A DNA stretch of 64,000 nucleotides from Mallotus nudiflorus (lineage: Eukaryota; Streptophyta; Magnoliopsida; Malpighiales; Euphorbiaceae), in assembly GCA_947683625.1 (NCBI GenBank), contig CANTUR010000126.1, positions 1,550,001 through 1,614,000 on the forward strand, in the 5' to 3' direction. The position numbers and the translations under genes are program-made. This document shows, piece after piece, positions 36,716-46,488 of this stretch (position 1 is the first letter of the stretch; every line of letters begins with the position of its first letter). The notes under the pieces were generated by a model. It had not been told where the DNA came from. It saw only the letters and a list, made by a program, of their open reading frames with translations, and made no database searches.

Positions 36716-37640
36716 AGAGCATACAGTTCATGCTCGGGATAGGATTAAGGAAAAATTAGCAGGGGTCACCAAAAATTCAATGAACCTAAGGTACCGATCT
36801 TGAAGCATGGGGTAGGATATCCAGGGGAAGATGAGTTTGATGAAGAGGAAGAGGTTGAGGGTAAGTCTAAGAAGAATAGAATTAAGGCTAAGCTGAAGAA
36901 AAAGACACTCTGGGAAACATTTATGGAGGAAGGTTTCAGTTACCCCTATCAAGGAGCTCCTGAGCCCTTAATGATTACCTAGAAGCTAGTCGTCGGGTTC
37001 AAGATCTTCACAGAATGGGTAGGATCAAAGAATATATTGTTAAAGAGCCTATAGTAAAAGAGCTGGTACCGACTTTAGAATCAGAGGGGGACATTCCTAT
37101 AGTGAAGCTAAAGGATGCTGCTAACCAGGAAGAGGAATTCAACTTTAAAGCCTTTGTCCTTAATTCTATTATGGATATTTTTTATGATGACATTGAATTT
37201 TCTTTTTTTAATTTATTTGAGACTGATGACATTTTTCTTTTTAAAGTTAATGTGATGAAGTTTGATTATGCTTACTTGTGCAATATGTTTCCTAATGGTT
37301 ATGTTGTGTGTGATGATCATTTCATGCATATGTTTGACATTAATTCAGTGCAAACTGAATCATTTAATCTAGGCACAAGTGATAACCCTAGAAATATACT
37401 TATTGCTTCTGACTTAACTCCTGATAAGAGAGAAAAAATGAAAAAAACTCTTAAAAGAAGATAGAAAGTATTTGCTTGGGGCTACAAGGATATGCTTAGG
37501 ATCGATAAAGAGATTGCAAAACATAGGATTCCCATGTATTCTCATTTCACATCGATAAAGTAAAAGAAGAGAAAATTAAGGCCAAAATAGGCTCTCCTAG
37601 TCAAAGAAGAAGTAGAAAAATAGCTAAAATCAAAGTTCCT
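36716..37640 (+). pseudogene. Protease-RT linker of the Tat element
   Basis: Open pieces 36800-36982 (acidic, then lysine-rich, ending WETFMEEGFSYPYQGAPEPL) and 37015-37464 have no recognised domain but lie between protease and RT in frame order. Stops separate them. This kind of spacer is usual in the lineage. Confidence 0.6.
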
Positions 37641-39260
37641 AGAAGTGGTAGATGACACCCATTGGATGGCTAACCTAGTCCTATTTCCCAAGAAAAATGG
37701 TAAAGTCAAGATGTGTGTGGACTATAGGAACTTGAACAAGGCTTATCCAAAGGATGATTTTCCTCTACCACACATTAACACCATAGTTGATAGTGTAGCT
37801 TCTAGCACCATGTACGCCTTTATGGATGGCTTCCTAAGATATAATTAAATTATAATGGCAATGATTGACAAGTTGAAGACTTCTTTCATCACTAAGTGGG
37901 GTGTTTACTATTACACAGTTATGTCATTCGGGTTGAAAAATGCAGGGGCTACTTATCAAAGAATGGCTACTACACTATTACATAACCTAATCCATAAAGA
38001 GATAGAAGTGTATATAGATGACATGATGGTGAAATCTTTGACCACAGAAGGGCATTTCGAAGCCTTAGACAAGTTCTTGGCAAGAGCTGAAAAGTACAAC
38101 CTCATATTGAATATGAAGAAATGTGTTTTCAGGGTGACATCTGGGAAACTATTAGAAAATATTGTCAATCAAAAAGGCATAAAGGTGGATCCAAAAAAAG
38201 TCAGAGCAATCAGAGAAATGCCTGCACTAAAGAGTGAGAAAGAAGTTAGAGGATTTATAGGAAGGCTACAATACATCAGCAAGTTCATAACCAAACTGAC
38301 TACCATTTGTGAGCCGATCTTCAAGCTCTTAAAGAAGAATCAGTCGATCATGTGGGATGACAAGTGTTAGCAAGGCTTTAAAACTATTAAGCAATATTTG
38401 ATGAATCCTCCAGTTTTATAGCTACTAAGAATAAGGAAGCCCTTAATTCTATACTTAGCTATAGAGAAAGATGAGATTGGTACAATGTTGGCTCAAGAAG
38501 GATAAGGAAAAGTCAAACATATTGTATATTATCTGAGTAAAAAGCTTATACCCTATGAAGCCAATTATAGTCTAGTAGAAAGAATCTACTTAGCTATAAT
38601 TTGGGCAACAAAGAAGCTACAACATTACTTCTAGTCTTACAAGATTCAAGTGATTTCTAAGCACAATCCTTTTAGATGTCTCCAGCAAACCCCATCACTG
38701 ACAGGAAAATTAGCCAGATGGTTAGTCCTGCTTACTAAATTTGACATAGATTATGTTACTAAAAAGGTAATAAAAGGAAGAGTTGTGGCAAACTTCTTGG
38801 CCTAGAATCTGGTAAACAATGGACAAGAATGGGAGCTAGAATTTCTAGATGAGCATCTGGGGGCAATATAGATCCAGACATGGAAAATGTACTTTGATGG
38901 AGCAATGAATAGCAAAGGGGCAAGCATTGGTGTGATTTTAGTCTTGTTAGAAGGAGAAGTAATTCTGATGGCAAAGAGGCTAGAATTTAAGGTCACTAAT
39001 AATCAAGCTGAATATGAAGCCTGCATTTTCAGTTTGGAAGCACTCAGGAATGCGGGGGCAGAAAAAGTGACAATGTATGGGGATTCGATGCTAGTAGTGA
39101 AATAAATCGCCAAGGAGTAGGAAATAAGGGAAGACAAGTTAAAGTCGTATTAGGATTATTCAGCCATGATCCTATTGTCCTTCGCACAATACAGATTCAT
39201 ACACTTACCTCGAGAGGAGAATCAGATGGCAAATGCATTGGCACTCTAGCTTCGATATGG
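37641..39260 (+). pseudogene. Tat reverse transcriptase and dual RNase H
   Basis: RT blocks: WMANLVLFPKKNGKVKMCVD (37660), then YTVMSFGLKNAGATYQRM and the catalytic VYIDDMMVKS near 38010-38040. The connection and first RNase H follow (HIVYYLSKKLIPYEANYS near 38520, then LARWLVLLTKFDIDYV). A second, archaeal/plant-type RNase H begins YFDGAMNSKGASIGV at about 38890 and continues VTNNQAEYEACIFSLEAL to about 39105, then HLPREENQMANALA near 39200. The dual RNase H is diagnostic for the Tat branch. Stops at about 37846, 38368, 38814 and 39103 inactivate it. Confidence 0.88.
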
Positions 39261-39469
39261 GAAGGAGGCAAACGAGTAGAAATAAAGCCTCTTATCTTGG
39301 TAAGGGCCAGAATTCCTTGCTATGAGGATATCAAAATAATGTCGATCAACCTAACAAAGAAGCCTTAGTTTTATGATCTACAATGGTATCTTAAGACAGG
39401 AAAATTCATAGAGGAAGCTTATAGAAAAGAAAGAATGTCGCTAAAGATGGTATCTCCACAGTTTATTAG

Positions 39470-40610
39470 CTATAACGAGATGTTATACAAAAGGATGCTA
39501 GCTGGAGTGCACCTGAGATGTGTTGATAAGGGGGAGGTGTAGAAAATCATGGAAGCAGTTCATGAGGGTGTATGTGGGCTACATATAAATGGGATAGTCC
39601 TTGCTAAAAAGATAACCCGTCAAGGGTACTTCTAGCTAACCATAGAGGCAAATTGCATGAAGTATGTAAAGAAATGCCACAACTGCTAAGTCTATGGTGA
39701 TGTGAGCCACCTACCTTCTATGGAACTTCAAGGATTGACCTCTCCTTGGCCATTTGCAGTTTGGGAAATTAACATTATCAAAGAGAAAAGGCCAAAAGCA
39801 TCCAACAGTCATTGTTATATTATAGTGGTGATTGACTATTTCTCTAAATGGGTAGGAGCTAAATCATTTATAACTGTAGGGGCAAAACAGATGGCCAAGT
39901 TCATAGAGAAAAATATAATTTGTCGGTATAGGTTGCCTCTCCACATCATCACTAATAATGGTGTTTAGTTTAGGGCAGAAATGACCACTCTATTGGAAGA
40001 ATACAAAATTGAGCATCATAGATCATCCCCTTACAAACCACAGGCAAACAAGGCTATAGAAGCAACAAATAAGAATGTGAAAAGAATCTTGGCCAAGATA
40101 CTAGAAAATTACAAAGACTGGGCAAATTACCTATAGTTTGCATTATAAGGATACAAAACCACTGCCAGAATGTCAACAAGAGTCACTCTATATTCTCTGG
40201 TATATGGGTATGAATTTATGTTGCCAATTGAGGTTGAAATCCAATCATTAAAGGTTCTCCTTAAGTCTAAAATCCCTGAGTATAAATGGGTAAAAAGCCG
40301 ATTGGCACAACTGACGTTGTTGGATGAAAAGAGGATAAAGGCTATGTACTACTCTCAGTTGTACCAGAAAAGGATAGCTCAAGCTTATAACAAGAAGATT
40401 AAGCTAGGCAAGATCAAAGAGGGTGACTTGGTCTTAAAGCTTACTAGGCCAATCATGATTGATCCGCGGGGAAAATTCAAGCCAAACTGGGAGGGTCCCT
40501 ACCAAGTGAAGAAATTATTTTCTAAAGGGGCTGTTATTTTGTTTGACTTAGAGGGAAATGAATTCAAAGAGCCCATCAACATGGACAAGCTCAAGAAATA
40601 CTTTCTGTAA
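39470..40610 (+). pseudogene. Tat integrase with altered active site
   Basis: The zinc-binding region (VHEGVCGLHINGI ... YVKKCHNC) lies at 39555-39690. The core follows in 39702-39968. The first catalytic Asp is replaced by Asn (WEINII at about 39760), and the second too (ITNNGV at about 39950-39967). The third, Glu, remains in KAIEATNKNVKR near 40055. The C-terminal part is open at 40170-40610, with DLVLKLTRPI and KFKPNWEGPYQVKKL, the GPY/F-type module. Stops are present at 39967 and near 40134-40150. Confidence 0.85.
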
Positions 40611-40612
40611 AA

Positions 40613-41651
40613 ATCTTGTTAGGGAGAAAACCTCAAAAAAGGCTGCCTAGGCAAAAGTCAGAGATAGAAAAAGGAAAAAGTAAAAAGTCCTGCTGGATTG
40701 AAAACCTGAAAAGGTGGTCCAAGCAAAAGTAAAGGACACGTAAAAGGAGAGAGAGGGAAAAATAAAATAGTTAGTTGGAAAAATATGTAAAGGTAAGCCA
40801 ATTAACGATAAGAGATATATAAGAAGCAAAATTGTATAGTCACGTTGTGCTTAAACTAAATGGAATGGATTGTCTTTATTATTGTAAACGTTGCATTAAA
40901 TGCTTATTACATATTGTCTAACTCAAAAGGAAATCTCATCTGGTGAGAAATTACATAAAAAGACTAAATTTCATAAACTAAACTAATATCGTTTGCTTCT
41001 CTTGTGACTCCCTTGGGCACTCGATGCCTATAATGCCATTATCCTTCTGTTTCTTATAAATTCATCCTTTTCTATTTATTGTAGTTGAATCCATGCCTTG
41101 TACTGGTCATCAGTAAACTGATCTCCACTATAGTTAAGGAACCTCTGGATGATTCTATGAGGCCAAGTAACAACTAGGTTCTTTAGAAAGTTCTGAGAAA
41201 GAGACCCTGGTTCAAACTCATGCATTAGTTCCATAATTCATTGTTTCTATCCATATTGCCTGCAAAGCCGAGCCGGATTGAAAAAGGTGGTGAAATGAAG
41301 GCTAGCCAAGAAAACACAGTAGGTATAAGACCGGAGGGTCACATGTTGTAGTCTCCACCATGGGCATATCCACTAAAAAAGTATCAAGGAATGTAGAAAA
41401 CTAGCTATGAGTATCTTCTGGGACTGGATGAAGTCTCCTAGTGCGATAGTGTTTAGCCTTGTAGTGAGCAATGTCTCTAGGTGGTTTGAGAAACCTCAAT
41501 TTCTCTTACAACTAAGCCTGCAGGAGTGACAAATGGATAAGAATAATGGAAATCAAAAGATGGTAAGAGGAAGAAGAGACTCACCTCTAACAAAAAAGGA
41601 CTCCCAGAGAATCAATTGGTCTTAAAGAAGCTGTCAAGCCCGATAATAGTC
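40613..41651 (+). other. Post-integrase spacer of Tat copy 2
   Basis: About 1 kb without a supported gene on either strand. It may include the 3' end of the antisense gene whose ORF is at 41652-42161. Confidence 0.5.
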
Positions 41652-42161
41652 TCAGCTAGAATGAGAGGGAAAGGGTTCAGTCCGCTCTCCATTTGGGTCA
41701 CAGTTGCTATAAGGGGAAACTAATAAGAACTGAGCATACAGGCAAAGTGCTATCATTCGAGGCCAAGGAATCTCACTACTATCTACAGCCACTATAGTTT
41801 TAATAAAAGGGCTCATCAGGATTTTATTATTGAAAATGTGGCAAAGAGAGGACTGAGGGGACATGTTGAATAACCTTGCCATTTGATATTGAATGATGTG
41901 CAAATTTGGGGTTGCGAATGAAGGAATGATGATTTGTTGAGCAGAATCTATTTGAGAGCCTAAGATAGCTTTAAACTCTTCTAGCAATGGACAAATCTCC
42001 ATTGTATTGAACTGGAAAATATGTTTTTGAGGATCCCAAAACTGAGCAAGAACGTGGAGAAATGAGAAGTTGATCTTCTTAGCATGCAGAGATCGAAAGG
42101 AGAATAGGTGAAATAACTCTATTCTAGCCCATGATCCACCATCCAGACTTTTTATGATCAA
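41652..42161 (-). CDS. Antisense ORF A of the Tat element (169 aa), DUF7745/PMD-like
   Basis: An uninterrupted 169-aa minus-strand frame, unusual in an element whose other frames are broken. It contains VLAQFWDPQKHIFQFNTMEI at about residues 37-56, followed by CPLLEEFKAILGS. This FWDP ... CP-x(2)-EEF-x-AILG block resembles the start of a plant-specific domain (DUF7745-like) known from antisense ORFs of Tat elements and related to plant mobile domain proteins. It may be one exon of a longer gene. Palindromic motifs lie at 42299-42412, upstream of its start. The function is unknown. The domain name is from memory and unverified. Confidence 0.55.
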   Translation of the reverse strand: MIIKSLDGGSWARIELFHLFSFRSLHAKKINFSFLHVLAQFWDPQKHIFQFNTMEICPLLEEFKAILGSQIDSAQQIIIPSFATPNLHIIQYQMARLFNMSPQSSLCHIFNNKILMSPFIKTIVAVDSSEIPWPRMIALCLYAQFLLVSPYSNCDPNGERTEPFPSHSS

Positions 42162-42298
42162 TTGTAGTTATTTCAATCTTCTCTTAATCATGATTAGGGG
42201 TAAAATTTTATTTGGGAGAGAAGAATAAAGAGAAGTATCAAGATGAAGAAATTAAGGATTTTGAAGAAGATTTGGGGTTTTTATAACTGTATGAAACA

Positions 42299-42412
42299 CT
42301 CATAGAGGTAATTGCCTTTACATTCAGGTGATGCCTCTATGAGAAGAGGCAAATTATCCATCGCTTTTTCAAGAAGAGGCGACGTCCTTTCAAAGATGCA
42401 ATGCCTCTACAA
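42299..42412. repeat. GAGGCGA/TCGCCTC palindromic motif array upstream of antisense ORF A
   Basis: Several motif copies, such as AGAGGTAATTGCCTTT, AGGTGATGCCTC and GAAGAGGCGACGTC, within 114 bp. Its position is 5' of antisense ORF A. Confidence 0.75.
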
Positions 42413-43289
42413 CATGTAGAATAGGTCTTCCCATTATTGGAAATTCTCTGGGCTGTATATATAAAGTCATAACAAATATTTCAGAAATAAAAAAGCGTCC
42501 ATTCATTCAAAATTTTACAAATAATTGAGATAAAAGACATAATTCTCATCCATCCAATGCAAAATATGAAGGCATAAAATTAAAAAAAAAAATCAATTCA
42601 GACAGTAAGAGGATGACAATGTAATGTTTCTAGATAGAAAACCCCTATGCTAGCAAAAATCTCTAGAGGGTCCTCTCTACTCATCGGCCTCCTCATCAAC
42701 TGGCTCATCCGCAGGCTCATCAGTTGGCTCATTTATAAAAGTATTAGCAAAGTCAGTCCTATCATCATCGATGCTACCCTCGGACTCCTCGTCGACTGCC
42801 CCCTCCTCCTAATTGCCCTCGACCTAAAAAGCAGTGAGTTGGCACTCAAAGGCAGTGATCCTAGCCTGACTGGCCTCATCCTGATTCTATCAAAGCATAA
42901 TAAAAGGTAAAAAATCATGAAAGCATGCATATATGTAGAAATAAAGCATATTTTGTGTTTACCTTCCACTATTGAGTCACTTACATCAGGAAGTCCCTGT
43001 GGGCCTCGATCACTTGATACATATACTCCCCCTAATCTCGAGGTATATGTTCCATTGATAATGTTAGAATTAACCATGTGTTATAAGACTTGAGAACACA
43101 GTTTTGAAAGAAGGAAACTTACATGGGTAGTAGCCTTTGGGAAGAATGTTGGCTCCAAAGTCATATCCAACATCAGAAATTGATAAGAGAGCTCACCAGA
43201 AGGCACCCAACAACATGTTAGTAGATTAGGAATAGTAGTGATTCTACCAGCCACTACGTGGGATCGAGAACTAGAAGGATCTATTAAGG
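42413..43289. other. Spacer between the two antisense genes of Tat copy 2
   Basis: Minus-strand frames at 42733-43077 and 43081-43296 are open but have no recognised domain. They may be 3' exons of the antisense PMD-like gene. Confidence 0.4.
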
Positions 43290-45339
43290 AAGGCACCCAA
43301 AAGAATAGCCCTCACCACTGGGAATCATGCATGGGCACTGATGAGGCCTCTCATATGCAGAGGGTCTAGGACGAGGAACAGGTCCTCTAGTCGCTGCCTA
43401 AAAGATAAAAGATAAGTCAGAAAATAGTATCTATAAGTAAATATAAAATAATTAAAATAAAACATTATATTCTCACTTGAAGTGCAGGTGCAGGAAGAGG
43501 CACTTGCTGCAAAAGATGAGCTTATATAAAGTCCACATAGTAAGACTTCCTCTGCTCACAATAGTCTATGGCATCCTCTCCCTACAGGGCATGATTAAGC
43601 TCATCTCCCTCTAACTCATATGCCTAAAAGATATGTCGAGGAGGATCAAGAGGTGGATGCCTCACTCAGGCACCTGACTGCCACTGATGTATCCTCTACC
43701 CAAAGAACCACACCCTATAATCAGGGCCTCTAAGCAAAACCCTCTTCCTAGATAAAGGGATAGAGTGAATCATGGCCTATGTCCATCCTACCTGAAGGCC
43801 CCACAAGTCCAAACATAGTTGCAAGAATAAATAAGTAAGTAGATGAATCTGATTAATAAATTTATTGCTAATTCCAGTTACATTTATAGGTACCTACCTT
43901 ATCGTAGGTGAGCATGTTCAGCTGCTCACGATGAATATGAACATGAGCTACAAGCCTCCTCTAAGCCCGGTTAGGACCCCACCTTACTATCGCAGGGAAG
44001 GGAGTATTACGGACCCTCTTAATCCCCACTATTAACTCCAGCTTTAGAGCCCAGTCCTGCAAAAGAAGCAAAAGGTTGTCAAAGAAATTGCATAGCAACA
44101 ATTGGGATGGAATATAAAAGGAAAAGAGAAAGTAAAATACCAGTATGGTGTGCCAAAAACTATAGAGTCACCTAGCTCCACGTACTAGCTCATCCATGCT
44201 CCTATAAAAATAAGTTAAGGCATAACTGCCCCAATCATAGGTCACAACCAAATCTAGATCCTTTAGAGGCATTAGAAAGCTGAAGTCCATGGAATTGGCT
44301 GTGTCGGTAAAGAGCATAGTGCCCAGTAGATAAATGAGGAAAGCACACACCACCTGGTAGATCTGTAGGGGTGTAGTGGCTGCCTCAACTCTAGCACGGG
44401 TGTAGAAGCTCCTAATCGACTCGAGCTTCATTTTGTGGATCCCCTTTATGTCGAGGACCATCCTAAGCAAATGCTCGATGAAAGCGAGACAGTCAGGAGA
44501 TAACTAGTGGAGGCTAGCATCGAAAGGAACAAAATCCCTAGAACAAGCAATACCAGTAATTGTGGCAAAGGCCATCGAGTCCAAGGTAAAATCCTCAAAA
44601 GGAATATTAAATATGTGGGTGGTGTCAGACCACCTCTCCATCAAGGCATGCAAAGGCTGGTAGTCTGTACGACCTCATTGTGCTGAGAGTGCCAGGATAA
44701 AATTAGAGAAGCCGGTATCATAAATCTGAGTCTGTACAACCTTAAAAAGCTCATCGTACTAGATACGCACACCTTTAAATTTCCCAACACCCTTAAGGGT
44801 ATGGGCATCGAGCTAAGGGAGTGAAACAAGGAGTAGAATTATCATTTTATGCAATAAAATTTCAAAATTTTTATCAAATTCCCTTGATGAGGCAATCACC
44901 TCTATCAAAGAGAAAATCACCTCAATAATGAGGCATCGCCTCCTGATATAGGGGCAATTGCCTCATTATACATAAAGAGGCAAGTGCCTCTTTATGAAGA
45001 AGCGATCACCTCATCGAAGAGGTGACACCTCTTCATTATGGCAATTTGACAAAATGATTTAAAATCTCAATTTTCAATCCATAAAATTCAATTTCTTTTG
45101 GTTAAATTGATAAACATATATACATGAATAGTAACCTAACATTATTTGATGATATTTACAATAAAAAATTAAAGAAATTGAATACTAACCTCTCTGATGC
45201 CCAAATTGTAGATATGGGATCACACGTTTATAAACAAGGGGATTTCATCTCCGATATTGAACCAGAAACTCTAAGTGGGATGCACTATAGGTGTCACAAG
45301 GTCCCACAAGGGCAAATCTGGGGTTCGTGCGGCGTCCAT
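43290..45339 (-). pseudogene. Antisense multi-exon PMD-like gene of Tat copy 2
   Basis: Minus strand. Exon 1 45339-45190 (MDAARTPDLPLWDLVTPIVH); intron 1 45189-44813 (GTTAGT...TTAG). Exon 2 44812-44141 carries YQPLHALMERWSDTTHIFNI, then TPLQIYQVVCAFLIYLLGTM, MPLKDLDLVVTYDWGSYALT and YFYRSMDELVRGAR, all typical of plant mobile domain proteins. Intron 2 44140-44057 (84 nt). Exon 3 44056-43898. A fourth exon ends at 43477 and a fifth starts near 43397; the start of exon 4 is unclear. Splice sites are GT...AG and codon phase 0 joins exons 1 and 2. Stops occur in several exons, so this copy is probably dead. The same exon 1/intron 1 layout occurs at 859-332. Confidence 0.72.
44881..45036. repeat. 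Palindromic GAGGCGAT-type array in the antisense intron (Tat copy 2)
   Basis: Ten or so motif copies alternate in orientation (GAGGCAATCACCTC, GAGGCATCGCCTCC, GAAGCGATCACCTC, GAGGTGACACCTC). The array lies within intron 1 of the antisense PMD-like gene, as in copy 1. Confidence 0.8.
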
Positions 45340-45639
45340 GTCAAAGAATGTAGAGAATGAGGGAAAAAGAGAAAGGAGAGAAAAAGGATAAAGAGAAAAA
45401 AGAATTGAAAAAGTGAAAGTGACCCTTGAAAGAGAAAAGTGAGAATTTATATGATTAGAGCAGAAGAAGAAAATTAAAAGAAAGGAAGATAAGGAGAAGA
45501 GGGTGAGGCCTACTTAGTAAAATAAAACATCTAACAACCTATGGCCTGCTAAAAAAATTGAACGAGAATTTCTACATCACTGCTAGGATACATCCCAAAA
45601 TCAATCTTTGGATAAGAATATTTTGATTGAAAGCATTAG

Positions 45640-45900
45640 GAAGAACAAGCGTCTGATTGGGTTTGAATCCCCAAAGTGCGCAGAAGAACAAACGTCTAGT
45701 CGGGTTTGAATCCTCAAAGTGCATAAAAGAACAAGCATCTGGTCGAGTTTGAATTCCTGAAGTGCGCAGAAGACCAAGCATCTAGTCGGGTTTGAATTTT
45801 TGAAGTGTGCAAAAGAATAAGCATTTGGTCGGGTTTGAAACCCTGAAGTGCACATCTCATGAGGTGTCTGGTCAAGTTTGAATCCCCAAAATGCATTTCT
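45640..45900 (+). repeat. 43-bp minisatellite with a GGGTTTGAATCCCC core (Tat copy 2)
   Basis: About six units of 43 bp built on 'gaagaacaagcgtctggtcg' and 'ggtttgaatccccaaagtgc'. It is the counterpart of 1219-1450 in copy 1. Repeated minus-strand frames here are by-products of the array, not genes. Confidence 0.85.
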
Positions 45901-45939
45901 CTTGTTACTGTGTAGAGGTTGTGTCATGCTTAAGATTCA

Positions 45940-46335
45940 TGCCAAATTATAATTAGTAAATGATCGGGCCAAGAAAACTCGAGGAACACGGTTACGTTTC
46001 ATCTCTTTTTACTAAGTGTAGACTGGGCCATGCTCAAGATTCACGCCAAACTATAATGAGTAACTTATCAAGCCAGGAAAACTCGAGGAAGACGATTACA
46101 TTTCATTTCTTCTACTGAATGACTTCTCAAGCTAGGAAAACTTGGGAATCATGCCAAATTTATAAAGAGTAGCTAATCGAGTTAGCTTAACCCGAGGATC
46201 ACGACTACGTTTCTCTTCTGTATCTACTAAGTGAAGATTACGCCATGCTTAAAATTCATGAAAAATTTACTAATGAGTGACTGATTGAGCCAGGAAAACC
46301 CAAGGAACGTGATCACATTTTAAAAATGAAGTTCA
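45940..46335 (+). repeat. Degenerate GCCAGGAAAACTCGAGGA repeats (Tat copy 2)
   Basis: Units of variable length repeat 'agccaggaaaactcgagga' and 'cacgattacgtttc'. Counterpart of 1490-1947. They lie between the minisatellite and the polypurine tract. Confidence 0.7.
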
Positions 46336-46476
46336 ACCTCTTGGATTTGAATTCCCAAGGCTGACGGCTAGAGCGAAGCTCATAGGTTAAGTATGTCATT
46401 CTTACTTTTTATTGTTTGATGTGCATGTTGCTTTTTCCAAAAATTATTTTTAGAAAATTTAATTTTTTAAAAAATC

Positions 46477-46488
46477 AAGGGGGTAAAC
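46477..46488 (+). other. Polypurine tract of Tat copy 2
   Basis: AAGGGGGTAAAC directly before the 3' LTR; the site where plus-strand DNA synthesis would start. Confidence 0.75.

Noticed and set aside
37641..38370. Endogenous pararetrovirus (caulimovirid) considered because of a gypsy-like RT
   Set aside because: Paired LTRs, TSD, integrase and dual RNase H identify a Tat retrotransposon; no movement or coat protein is seen.
45124..45360. Plus-strand 78-aa frame
   Set aside because: It overlaps antisense exon 1, which is supported by a conserved splice donor and a homologous copy; the plus-strand frame is a shadow.
45572..45927. Minus-strand frames with a repeated protein pattern (about 108 aa)
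   Set aside because: The pattern follows the 43-bp DNA minisatellite; three overlapping frames are open at once, as expected of a repeat.
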